The notes under the pieces are model-generated. The model saw only the letters and a list, made by a program, of their open reading frames with translations, ran no database searches and was not told where the DNA came from. DNA of 64,000 bases from positions 1,116,001 to 1,180,000 of the forward strand of contig ML996693.1 in NCBI GenBank assembly GCA_010356995.1. Reading direction: 5' to 3'. Within the stretch, counting starts at the first letter, position 1; every line of letters begins with the position of its first letter. Made by a program: the position numbers and the translations under genes. This document shows positions 11,799-24,719 of this stretch, in pieces. Source of the stretch: Trichodelitschia bisporula (Eukaryota > Ascomycota > Dothideomycetes > Phaeotrichales > Phaeotrichaceae).

Positions 11799-14231
<2,433 letters not shown>

Positions 14232-15529
14232 AATACTAACTGGGTGTTTGGGTGATTGCTTGGGGTCTTCATTGGTGTTTGCGACTACTTTGTCGGGCAT
14301 GTAGTTCTAGATACACCATGTATGTACAGATGCTAATAGTCGCGCAAACGTCGGGAGTCGGCGTCCGACGCGGCGCTTTCCACAAGCAACCTGGTAGCTT
14401 CGGCGCTGTATGTGAGGTTCGCGATCGGAGGCTGGGATTGCAGGCTAGGGCTGCGTGGGCTGATCTGTCTATCTGGCGAGGAGGGCCGCAACGGAATGGG
14501 TAGGGAGTGCGAATTGGGGCGGGCACGGACCGTGGATGGGACGGGTACATATTGGGATATCATACATGTAAAGCTAATCGACGTGAATAGAGGGCGAGAG
14601 AGAGGGAGAGAGATAGACGCTGACTAGCGGTGAGAATCGTTACTGGCATTGGAAGCGGGGGACTTGTTTCATATGTTTCACATCTGTAGTGACTTGCTAC
14701 CTCTTACCGGACTGCATACTTGCTACGACCAGCTTGTCACACGTGGTGTGTTTAAGTGTCGCGGGCGCGGCGCAGGGTTGGTGGGGGTTGGAGTTGAGGG
14801 GTGCTGTTGTTGCGACTGTGGCTTGCGCGGGGGTGAGAGAGGGTTAGAGCCACTCCTCCCCTTCTCGCGTGGGCCCCAGCCTTACCGCGTGTCTCCGGCC
14901 CGCCCGATTGGCGTGCCTGGCGGGGGTGCGGTTAGCGGGGAAGGGGAAGGGGTGCATCTGGCTCTTGGAGCTGTGAATAGTCTGGAAAGGGTGGATGAAG
15001 CTGCGATGGGAGCTCTGTTGAGAGCAGGACGGCGAATTGCGCTTCGGGCTGCGGACAGCCGACTCGGTAAGAGCAATCTGGAGCCGCACGGTTGCGGATG
15101 TTACTCGTGGGTTGTAAGGGAAGTGATGAGAGGGCGGGAGCGTCCAGCCCGCAAGCCCCTGGCGGAGGGGGCCCAGGCCAATATCTTTGACACCCGCACG
15201 CACCGCTGGGCCAATTTCATGCGGGGATGGTTTTGTGCTGGGGAAAGAGTGCATCTGGCCTTTTGAGGCTTGGGGCTTGGGGGCGCGGGGACTCGATATA
15301 CGGGCTTGCTCCGGTGGCGCGCGGAGAGCGGCGTTTGAACTCTTGGATGTGAAGCTGCGGACCTTATCGATTTGGAGATTTGGATTGCGTTGGCGCTGAC
15401 GAGCAGTTTATATACGCCCTCACGTCCCTGGGTTGAATCCTGGCGACTCCGGCCCCTGGAGCATACTTCGCATTCCTCCTTTCTCCCTAGCGTCGCAGAG
15501 CTACTGTGGTAGCCAGAACAGCCGCCACG
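14232..15529. other. Intergenic region, PRP43 to SET-domain gene
   Basis: About 1.3 kb with no recognisable gene. Open frames on both strands here (up to about 200 codons) are Gly/Cys/Pro-rich without domains or splice support, and are treated as chance. The last 130 bp should be the promoter of the SET gene. Confidence 0.5.
15407..15414 (+). promoter_or_regulatory. TATA-like box upstream of SET-domain gene
   Basis: TTTATATA about 116 bp before the start codon, in an otherwise GC-rich leader. Position and sequence are compatible with a TATA box; not proven. Confidence 0.3.
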
Positions 15530-16960
15530 ATGGTCAACCCCGCGAGCCTCTACGCCTCGCTCGCCTCCTCCCCGCACGCCTCCCTCGCCGACATGAAAGG
15601 CCTCTGCCCCGCCAGCTATCTCCACCTCGTCCCCGAGCTGTACAAATGCGGCGCCTCGCCCGAGATCTTCGTCGCGCGTGGCGGCGACCACTCGCCCTGG
15701 ACATCAGTCCCGCAGTGCGTGCCCAGCACAACGGGCGCACGGTACTGCGCGTTTACCAACAAGGACTTCGCCGAGGGGCGGGGTATCGCCATTGTTACGA
15801 CTCCTGCCGTGGCGGAGGAGTTGGCTAAGAAGCCGGCGTTTGCGGATCCGGTGTCTATTGCGGGCATGAATGATCTTGTGAATCCGCCGTGGGGGCCGCC
15901 GGCGTATGAGATGCGCCCGTTGGCGGGGAGGGGGTTTGGGATGATTGCGAATCGGACGATTGTGAGGGGGGAGCGGTTGATGCAGGAGACGCCGAGTTTT
16001 ATTGTCGATCGGGATATGTTCGACAGTGTGGCGGATGAGAATCGGCTTCCGTTGCAGTGGAATGCGGTTTATCAGTTGCCGGAGGTGACGAGGGAGGAGT
16101 TTCTGGCTCTGCATAAGCATGCGGGGGGGGATGAGATTGATGATGTTATGCGCACGAATGCGTTTGGTGCGTATTATGGGGATGAGTTTTCGCTGCATAA
16201 TAATGTGCTGCCGCGCATTTCGGTGAGTGTTGCTGGCTTGGGTTGGGGTGTTTGGGACGAGGCTAATAATGGGCACAGCGCTTCAATCACGATTGTCGCC
16301 CGAACGCGCATTACTACTTCGACCCCGACACCATGACGCAGTACGTCCACGCCGTGCGGGACATCTACCCCGGCGAGGAAATCCTGATCAATTGTACCAT
16401 CCCCCCCAGTTCCCATTCCCATCCCGACCCATCTAACCCCCCCAGACACGGACTCCGAATACACCTTCGCCCAACGCCAACACGCCATCCACCTCTCCTG
16501 GGGTTTCAACTGCACCTGCAGCATCTGCCGCCAACCCGCGGACCAAATCGCCGCCTCCGACGACCGCCTCGGGCAAATCGCCGTGCTCCGCGACGCGCTC
16601 AACGACTGGACCACCATATCCCCGCACCGCGCCCAAGACGCAGAGCTCCTCGTCGCGCTGTACGAAATGGAGCGGCTGCACGTCCCGGTCGCAAGCGGGT
16701 ACGAAGCCGCGGCATATGCATGGGCGGTGAGGGGCGATGAGGCGCGCACGCGGATGTGGGCGGCGAAGGCGGTGGAGGCGATGACGATTCTGTATGGGGG
16801 GGATCATGAGCTGACGAAGGATTTGGGGGTGTTGATGCGCGATCCGAAGAACCATCGCACGTGGCTTTATAAGGGGCCGCAGGAGGGGGGGATTGAGAGT
16901 GGTGAGACAAGGCAGAAGGGGCAGAAGGAGGCGGAGCCGAGTAAGTGGAGCTTTTTCTAG
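15530..16960 (+). CDS. SET-domain protein, putative lysine methyltransferase
   Basis: Exons are 15530-16222, 16279-16393 and 16446-16960, giving 440 aa. The start has a near-ideal context (GCCGCCACGATGG). An N-terminal segment of about 130 residues precedes the SET domain. The SET domain opens with RGFGMIANRTIVRGERLMQE, which binds the cofactor, and contains RFNHDCRPNAHYYFD (residues 232-246, the NHxC motif) and GEEILINY formed across intron 2. A post-SET Cys cluster, WGFNCTCSICR (288-298), fits zinc binding together with the NHxC cysteine. The C-terminal part is helical and ends with charged low-complexity sequence. This architecture (split SET with a helical tail) resembles the Set5/SMYD-like group common in filamentous fungi. 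The substrate cannot be read from sequence. Confidence 0.85.
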
Positions 16961-17159
16961 AGGGATGAAGGGTGAGATTGGATATATGTGTTGTATGTAA
17001 GTTAGCTAGAGCGGCGTCTGGCGTTGGCAGGGAGGCGCAATTCAAAAGTCCATATCTCCTCTCAGCCCTGCGTGAGCCTGCGGGCCCGGCCCGGCCCAGA
17101 CCAGGGTCCGCACATCGACGCCCCTCTCAACCTCGACATCACACCTCCAACCGACCACT

Positions 17160-18031
17160 ATGCCGCCCACCCACGTCCTCATCCCCGGCGGCACCCGCGG
17201 AATCGGCGCCGCCATAAGCGCCGCCTTCCTCGCCCTCCACCCCTCAACCCACGTAACAACCCTCTCGCGCAACCCACCCTCCAGTTCGGACCCGCGCCTC
17301 AAACACCTGGCATTCGACATCAGCGCGCCGACATGGTCAGCCCTGCTCAAGTCCATCCCACCGCCCGACGTGCTCGTCAACGCAGCGGGTGTAACGCACG
17401 CGTCGCTGCTGCTCCGCACGGAGGAGGATGTGCTGGATGCGGTGCTGGATACGAATCTACGGGGCACGATGGTGGCGTGTAAGGAGGTTGGAAAGGCGAT
17501 GGTGAGCGCGGGGAGGGGGCGAGGCGCAGGGCGGGGGTGTATTGTCAATGTTAGCAGTTTGCTCGGGGTGAGGGGGGGGAGGGGGGCGGCGGTTTATGCG
17601 GCGAGTAAGGCGGGGGTTATTGGTACGTTGGGTTCTGCAATTCTTCGAGGTATAGGGTTGGATAGGCGAGCGGCTAATCATGGCAGGCTTGACGCGAGCG
17701 CTGGCGCTGGAGTTGGGGCCGTCGGGCGTGCGGGTCAATTGCATAGTGCCCGGGTACGTGGAGACGAGGATGACGGCAGGTAAGTTGACGAAATTCTATT
17801 TTGGCGGTGGTCTAGCTACCATACCCCACTTCCAGCGCGACTAACAACGTAGACATGGGTCCCGAGACAAAGAAGGGTATCCTCTCGAAGATACCGCTCG
17901 GCCGCTTTGGCAGACCCGAAGAGATTGCCGAAGCAGCCGTGTTTCTGGCCACAAACCAGTACGCTAACAATTGTGTGATAAATCTGGATGGCGGGTTGAG
18001 CGCTGGCGTGGGTAGATCCGAGACACGTTGA
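17160..18031 (+). CDS. OAR1: Short-chain dehydrogenase/reductase, FabG/OAR1-like
   Basis: Probably the mitochondrial 3-oxoacyl-[acyl-carrier-protein] reductase of type II fatty acid synthesis. Exons are 17160-17622, 17687-17779 and 17853-18031, giving 244 aa, the usual length for FabG. The cofactor loop is GGTRGIG at residues 10-16, followed by NAAG. Catalytic residues are Ser in NVSSLLG and Tyr146-Lys150 in VYAASKAG. After intron 1 come LTRALALELGPSGVRVNCI and VPGYVETRMTA. The end has GRFGRPEEIAEAAVFLA and INLDGGLSAG, typical of the FabG family. Assignment to OAR1 rather than another SDR rests on overall pattern, so it is tentative. No clear mitochondrial presequence is visible. It is tail to tail with UBA2, 202 bp apart. 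Confidence 0.75.
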
Positions 18032-18233
18032 CGTCGCTGATGGCGCAGATATGAATGCTTGTTGTACATCCTCAGAACGCCATGCCAGTAACCGAACGCC
18101 CAAACTCCTCAGAGATCACGTAAATGTCAAGTCCACATCCTCACAGTTACACCATTGTCAGCTGGAATCAGAGTCGGAAATCTCCATTGATTAGACTCCC
18201 ACAAGCATGACGTATGATGCTTGAAAGTGCCGT

Positions 18234-20406
18234 CTAATCGTCGTCAATGAAAATGGCTCCATTGTGCGTGTCATCAAGGATGGGTTCGTCGAGGACAATG
18301 CCCTTGGTCCGGATAACAGGGGCCTGGTTCTGGCCATCATCGACGAGGTCCATGTCCTTGGTTCGCTTGACAGGGGCCCCGTTCTCGCCATCATCATCGT
18401 CGAGGTCTCGCTTACGCTTGTTGGCAGAACCGTTGGAAGGGCCATTCGTAATGCCATTGGTGGCGCCGTTGGCAGCGTCATTGGTGATGCCGTTGGTAGC
18501 GCCATTGGTCATGCCATGCGCGGATACGGGAGGAACTGGACGCTTAGGAATTTCAACTTGCTCCTGAAGCTCAATGGAGAATGAAAAGTTCTCCCTGCGG
18601 GTGGTTAGTTTGCATAAGAAAGGTATTAGGGAAACGGACCGAGTGACAACGGCAAGCTCAAGGTCAACGCGAGGCTCATCCTCACTAAGATCGTGAATAG
18701 TGATAAACCGCATCTCCTTGAGGCCGAACTGCCCAAACGTCTTGTTGAGGTTGTCCTCCCACTCTTCATCATCCTCTTCACCGAAATTGCTGTCGCGTTC
18801 GTAGATGATGCCAGAGCCGTTCATCACGCTGAAATCGGAGTAACCGAGTTCGCGTATGAGGACATCCTTGACAAGCAGACCGAGAGTAGCCGTCTTGGGA
18901 TATATGAACAGCAGCATCCGCGCGACGCTGCAGACATGGCAATCTCGATTAGGCGGGCGGACGACGCGCTCAGCAGACAAGGACTTGTCGGCCGATCTGT
19001 TAGTGAACACCATGGGGGCCTTGTGGATATCGCCGCGCAGGACCTTAAGGCCCTCCAGCACGCAGAGCCCAGCCACGATGGCGTTGGTGGTTGCAATGGC
19101 GGGGATGATGTTGCCAGCCATTTCTATAGGTGTGAGAAGCGCCCACATATGGGGCAGATAACTCACGCTTGATGGTGAACTTGCTCTGCGGCTTGATGCC
19201 GAAGACGTGGGCACGAAGGTTCGCGCTGGCTACGACGAAATCAAGCGTATCTACGTCGTCCTTGTCAAACTCTATCACCGTCTCACCATCAAGAAACCGT
19301 TTTTGAAGTCGCCGAATGCTATTGTCAAAGGCAACATAGCTCTCCCAGGGAGACCAGATCCTCTGATCCTGCTGCGTGAGGGCATCCCCGCCGTCCTCCG
19401 GCAACTTCTCTTGTTCCCCAAATTCCGACGGCAGTGGTGTTGGCGGTGCCCGGCTCTTCCACATGTCCTTCATGTCGCGCAAACGCTTTATGTCCTCGGA
19501 AAATACCCTGGTGAAGACCTCTTTGGAGAAATTGTCGCTGTCCCTATGGCTGACGACTTGCCTCAGCAACTCCGCCTCACCTTTCAGGTTTTTGATCTCG
19601 TCGGCGTCGCCTTCGGTGTCGGCAGCAAGCGCCTCCATAGCCTCGCTGACACCGAAGAGCTCGGTAAGCAGGTAGCTTTTCGCCCAGACAATGCAGTGGA
19701 TGAGCTGAGAGGGTGTGCTCCGTATCGTGCACACAGGGAAGGTCTTCGGGGTCTCTTTCTGCGTGCAATCGTAGCACTCCGTAATGCCCTGCCTATGTTA
19801 GCCTATGTTCCATCAATCACTCGCATGTGCATGCGCACCCTCTTGATGGCCTGGACATTCCCCTCAAACCCGGTTGTCCCGCTCTCCACCAGGGGCACAT
19901 TGGCCGCGATGCACATCCGGTTCACATGCCGGCGTGCATCGAGGTTATCCAGCGCATTGAAAATGACCGTAAACCCCCGGAACCAATTTACGTCGAATTG
20001 TAGTGACTTGATGTCATCGTGGAGTGCGGTGATCTTGACCTCTGGGTTGAACTTGCCCGCCGATTCCTTTGCAATCTGCATTCCACGTCAGTTATCATCA
20101 CTGTGTCATCGCGGTATACGCACGAGAGCTTTAGACTTCTTGATGTGCTCGCGCCTGAAGAGGAATTGCCGATTCAAGTTCGACAGATCTATCGTGTCAA
20201 GATCCACCACAGTGACGTCGCCAAAGCCGCTCAGAGTGAGGTTCTTCAGCAGCTCGCAGCCGATGCCGCCAGCGCCCACTAAGAGAACACGCGACTATCT
20301 CAAAGTCAGTACACGCCATCGTGTAAGCTGGAGGGCAACGAACGTCGCGGATCTGCTCGGCGAGTGGCAATCCAAACGCCCGTTGGTAATAGGTGCGACG
20401 GCCCAT
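18234..20406 (-). CDS. UBA2: SUMO-activating enzyme subunit Uba2 (E1 catalytic subunit)
   Basis: With Aos1 it adenylates SUMO and carries it as a thioester before transfer to Ubc9. Minus-strand exons: 20406-20344, 20294-20124, 20075-19839, 19788-19167, 19123-18640 and 18594-18234, giving 645 aa (yeast Uba2 is 636). The nucleotide-binding ThiF fold has [16 protein letters not shown] and [15 protein letters not shown]. Zinc ligands CYDC are at 162-165, and a second pair lies in DCHVCSVAR. The catalytic Cys is residue 177 in [15 protein letters not shown], the same number as in yeast. The crossover [19 protein letters not shown] is spliced across intron 4. The ubiquitin-fold domain follows, then a tail with repeated Asn-Gly motifs, the basic patch KRKRD and acidic-flanked hydrophobic patches. 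Intron 1 has a GTTCGT donor. Intron 5 (45 bp) keeps frame. Confidence 0.93.
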
Positions 20407-21043
20407 GACGGCGCGAGGAGGGTTGAACGCAAGACAAGAAGTGGTATGGTAGAAAAGATGGGGTGGATGGGGGGATAAAGGAAGCGGGATGAGGCTACGG
20501 TTCTGCGCGCGTCCGCGTTTGTACTGCAGTTTACGATGATCGCAAGGCGACAGGCGTCAAGGCAGCCGGCGCCATGGATGATGAGGCGCCAAGACGCATG
20601 GCTGACAGGGGTTCTGACAAGATTACCCAGAAAAGTGATAGCCGCTCTGCCTGCCGTCTTTTCGGACGAGAGCAGTCACGACATTTCCGCGCGGCCCTTG
20701 ATCGAACCGGCCCCCCCCTCCCGATCTGTACGTCTGTACAGAGTGCTCTGCTCTCTTCGTACATTCCATGAATATTTACTACTTTGACCCACCTCTTCTG
20801 TCATTCCTTTACCTTCTTTGTGTTGGACTTCCCGTCTGAAGGGTCTGTTGACGCCTTTCCGCTTCCTAAGTTCGCATCTTCCGTGCTGGAATCTGGAGGG
20901 AATATCAATCTCATGCTTCTAGACGTACCATCCAAAGCTTGCTCCTGAAGTGAAAGATCTCTCTTGGTCTGTGACTCTCGGATACAGCTTCTTGCAATCC
21001 GCCAAGCCTTTGCTGTAGCCAGATATCTGCCGGTTCAGTCGTC
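20407..21043. promoter_or_regulatory. Divergent promoter region of UBA2 and QNG1
   Basis: 637 bp between two head-to-head starts. It becomes T-rich and pyrimidine-rich near 20,740-20,900, ahead of the QNG1 leader. No gene is seen. Confidence 0.45.
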
Positions 21044-22321
21044 ATGTCAGACGACGACGTAGACCACGAGCTCCTTGCTCTTCTCCGGCAATCCCTTGGG
21101 CTTGGACCGCCCGATGCCAATGCTCCGCCAGAAACCAAAGTCCTGGACCACGCCCGCTACGTGTATGACAACAGCATTGATGTCGCGCTTGATATGCGTG
21201 GCACCAAGGGAGCTGCAGAACTGATATGGAATCAGATGCAGAAGAAAGAGTACAATATCAAGACTTGGAGTGAACATGAGCTCCACCCTAAGGCAAAGGA
21301 TGAAAGCACTGTGAACTTCATTTTTACCATGGACTTGCTGAACTTTTCTTTTTTCTCTGAGAGTGCACCTGGCGAGGGCTTTGCTGTTGAGTACAAAGAT
21401 AAGCGGTGGACAGGGTACTGGAGCCTGGTGGCCGCATTGCAACGGGCGTTGGATGAAGGTACGGCTCGAGTATGTTCCCTAAGTGGTGCTGATTGAGAGA
21501 AGGGATTCCCTTTACCTCTTCGTCATTCTGGCATGACGAAGAAGAGTGCACCGAGGAGGTGTACCGTAAAGTGTTCCGGTCAGCAACAGAAGAGGAAATT
21601 CCCCTACTCAAGCAACGGATAGCGGTTATGCAGGAAGCAGCAGAAGTCCTATGCCGGGTAAGTGCGTCTTCGGCTTGATGTTCACGGCTAACCCTGCAGT
21701 ACTTTGACGGTGATGTGTTGAATCTCTTGTCCAAGGCGAACCACTCAGCAGCCGGCCTCGTAAATTTGCTGGCAGAGTACTTCCCCTGCTTCCGTGATGA
21801 AACTCGGTTCGAGGGGAAGAAAGTACGCTTTTTGAAGCGCGCCCAGATTTTCGTGGCAGACCTTTGGGCCGCATTTGAAGGCGAAGGTTATGGGCAATTT
21901 AACGATATCGACAAGATCACCATGTTTGCCGGTAAGCTGCTCGTCGATTACCGGTAAGACTTTATCTGACCCGACTTGCAGACTATCGGATTCCTCAAGT
22001 GCTGCATACCCTTGGCTGTATGATATACAGCCCAATTCTCGAGCGGACGGTGCGGAGAAAAGAGTTGATTGCATCTGGCCATAGCTGGGAACTCCAGATA
22101 CGAGGTTCGAAGCTTTATATTTCCTCATCCGGCGCTAATCATATTCAGGTTGTACCATCTGGTGTGTTGAACTTATACGGTGCGAGATTGTCACGAAGCA
22201 CCCAGAGGCAAAAGTGAACGCCATATTGATTGATTTCTTTCTCTATGATACCATGAAGGAACTTGAGGCGGCAGGCCATGACAGCATACCCCATCATCGC
22301 ACGAGGTCGATATGGTATTGA
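21044..22321 (+). CDS. QNG1: Queuosine 5'-phosphate N-glycosylase/hydrolase (queuosine salvage)
   Basis: Releases queuine base from queuosine 5'-monophosphate so that it can be put into tRNA anticodons. Eukaryotes cannot make queuine and depend on salvage. Exons are 21044-21458, 21503-21657, 21700-21931, 21982-22104 and 22149-22321, giving 365 aa (human protein 341). Family hallmarks: HARYVYDNSIDVALDM near the N-terminus, DESTVNFIFTMDLLNFSFF, a KRWTGYWSLVAALQRALDEG stretch, KITMFADYRIPQVL formed across intron 3, and the C-terminal HHRTRSIWY, which ends the protein. These are features of the former DUF2419 family. All introns are 42-50 bp. Intron 4 has a GTTCGA donor and intron 1 an AAG acceptor. 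No signal peptide is seen; a cytosolic location is likely. Confidence 0.92.
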
Positions 22322-23059
22322 GTTCACTGGCATTCTGTTCCTTTCTGAAGAGGCTGGGTGAACGGAGCAGTCCGCAGTTAATTAATGATCTGTCTGCCGT
22401 TTTGATGCCTCATCCTTGACGCTGACTGGACTTTGGGCAGAGCCAAATGGATACCAGTTTGGGTGAAGACGGGAGAAACTATAACGACACAGGCTTCACT
22501 TCTAGACGAGGATGGTAAGGTGACGGAAGAAGTGGAAGGATGTTAGGGAGTCTGAGAGGCCATTGACCTGAGGGCAGATTTAAACAAGCTCGCGTCGGAA
22601 CGATATTCCCAGGCTCCCTAGCATCCTTCCATTTCTTCGTAACCTTACCCTCATTGTCTAGAAGTGAAGCCTGGATCCTTATCGCTTCTGCTGTCTTCGC
22701 CCAACCCGGTATCCGTTTGGCTCTGCCCCTGAAATCCCACTCAGTGCCCCCCTCCCAACATTCTTCTCCTTCTCGACAAAGGGAGGCTTGACCTTTATGA
22801 TAACTGAACAGAGAAGAAAACTTTATAATAATGTGTGTGGAAGCAAGCCATATATACGGTATACGCTATGTGGTCATGTGATGTTACTGTGATAGTACAG
22901 TAGAGCCAAGCCGCCTCTCAATGGTCTTGAGCTTGCGGACACGTGCTCACGCGGATTCGCGGGCGGCGATTGGAGTTCTGGCAGCGCGCGACATCTCTCG
23001 CTACCACTCTCGCGGCGACGTACGAAACTTCATCACTTCCCGTCCACCCATCCGCAGCT
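22322..23059. other. Intergenic region, QNG1 to ORC6
   Basis: Holds the QNG1 3' UTR, a large foldback repeat (listed separately) and the ORC6 promoter. No other gene is recognised. Confidence 0.5.
22421..22748. repeat. Large imperfect inverted repeat (foldback element)
   Basis: Two arms of about 130 bp (22,421-22,555 and 22,611-22,748) are reverse complements of each other with roughly 80% identity by eye, separated by about 55 bp. Shared blocks include GGCAGAGCCAAA, GGCTTCACTTCTAGAC and TGGAAGGATG. Many mismatches are transitions. The arms are long relative to the loop, as in foldback or MITE-like elements. No transposase and no clear target-site duplication are seen. Confidence 0.8.
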
Positions 23060-24233
23060 ATGAACAAGTCCATAGAAGTTGACCTCCTGAGCCTTCTCCC
23101 GGAAATAGGCACCATTCCACCGGAACTCCAGAACCTCGCCGCATCATTCATCGCCCAGTCTCGCAGCAAGGCGAGCCTGAAACCAGACGAAGAAATCGCG
23201 CGCGGTTATGCCTGCGCAAACCTAGCTTGCGAAAGGTGCGGAGGTCTGGCCGAGTGAAAGAGTCGCAGCTGAAAATACCAGACTCAAACAGAAACTAGAC
23301 CTTCCTCGAATCACACCTCACCCGCCATGCCCTCCCCGCATCTACAAGAAAGTCTTCGCATACCTGAGTTCTTCCCTCACTATCCAGCCCGTACGACAAA
23401 ACCTCGACGGGCCAAGTGCACCATCAACGCCTTCAAAACGACGTATTGAATCAAGGAGCGCGGCAAATACACCACAGAAGCCGCAGACGCCCAGGGCGCT
23501 GCCGGATAAGCAAAAGGAGAATGGCGGCATGGTGGGGATGCCAGAGTGGGTTATGCCTGCTATACGTGCAGTGTGCAAGACCCTTAGGTTCCCTAACGCT
23601 GCACCTCACGTCTTCTCCGGCGTTGCGTCTGTCGTTGCATATCTGAGGGAGCAGAAGGCCGAGGCTGGGCCTCAAGGTCCGCGGAAGCGCGGTCGTCCGT
23701 CCAAGGCCGAGACGGCTGCTCTGCTCGCATCTTCGTTTGATGAAAAGCATATGCCTGCGCTCATTGCTGTCATTGCGTTTTATACAAAGTCCGAGCTCTA
23801 CGAAGCACCTACACCGGACCAATACACCGAACAACGGCGGCTCACCGTGGAAACTCTCGCTCCGTTCGACCCTGCGGAGAACACTGAACTGCAAATGATC
23901 ATTGACATTGAGAAGTTCATGCGTCAGGCTCAGTCTGGGTGGCTAGATATGGACTGGTACCGTAATTTGCGGAACGTTGACCGTGAGGATGCCGTAAATG
24001 CCGGGTCTGAAGGAGGCCCTATGGATGTGGACGAAGATGATCGTGATCTGAGGAGGAAGCGGAAGCAAGTGGCAGACGGTGATACTGAGGATATTGCCAA
24101 CCAACGCTCCGGCACGATGATGGTAGGGGCAACGAGATGGTTGAGTGAAAGGCAGAAGGAAGACTACAGGGAGTGGAAGTCTCGAATTCTTGCAGAGATG
24201 GAGCGGGTCGAAGCGACAGTTCGTGCAGTTTAG
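23060..24233 (+). CDS. ORC6: Origin recognition complex subunit 6
   Basis: Subunit of the six-protein complex that marks replication origins and loads MCM helicase. Exons are 23060-23235 and 23282-24233, giving 375 aa. The N-terminal cyclin-like fold reads SIEVDLLSLLPEIGTIPPEL, then SRSKASLKPDEEIARGYACA and NLACERLKQKLDLP across the intron, then PPCPPRIYKKVFAYL, matching fungal Orc6. A linker at about residues 95-135 has three Thr-Pro sites close to basic residues (TPSKRR, TPQK, TPR), plausible Cdk targets. The second fold begins MPEWVMPAIRAVCKTL, followed by a basic patch RKRGRPSKAE resembling an AT-hook. The C-terminal region is acidic, then a final helix WLSERQKEDYREWKSRIL, typical of this subunit. 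The 46-bp intron uses the second of two possible AG acceptors; only this one keeps the frame. Confidence 0.92.
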
Positions 24234-24719
24234 GATACCAAACTTAATCCCATGTACCGGTGCAGAGCATATCAAGATAGCTGCTACCGGGGAGTTTCAC
24301 AGCAGCGCAACACGCCACTTCTTCGCTCTGGCAGCTGTGGAGCTTGTCATTTTTGTCGATCTAGATCCGATCGACATTACGCAACCACGGCTTCCACCAC
24401 CAGTAAATCTCTCACGAGCCTCCAGCTACCATACCGTAGAGATCTCGTAGCCAGTAACCGGTTCCTGTTCATCGCTCTCGGGATCTCAGCTTGCAGCAAG
24501 CGCGAGCCAATGCCGCGCGCAGGGGTTCTCCACCCCCCCGCACATACTCCATTTCCACTGAACCGCTTCCTCCGCATTTTCCGCATTTCCGCAATTCCGC
24601 GCATGGCTTACGGAGATCTATCGCAGCCTTAGTGCCCGAGGGCGGTCCCAAGCAACCCTGAAGCTCCACCTCCACCTCTTACTTCCTCATACATTCATTC
24701 CTACTGGCTGTCTGAAAGC
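24234..24719. other. Intergenic region, ORC6 to Zn2Cys6 regulator
   Basis: 486 bp, C-rich toward its end. No gene or repeat is recognised. Probably the ORC6 terminator and the promoter and leader of the regulator. Confidence 0.5.

Noticed and set aside
14649-15266. Plus-strand frame of about 205 codons between PRP43 and the SET gene
   Set aside because: Gly/Cys/Arg-rich with no domain, no splice support, and an equally long frame on the other strand. Looks like a by-product of GC-rich non-coding DNA.
15415-15445. Possible tRNA-like T-arm (GGGTTGAATCCTGG)
   Set aside because: Stem pairing fails and no cloverleaf is present; it lies in the SET-gene leader.
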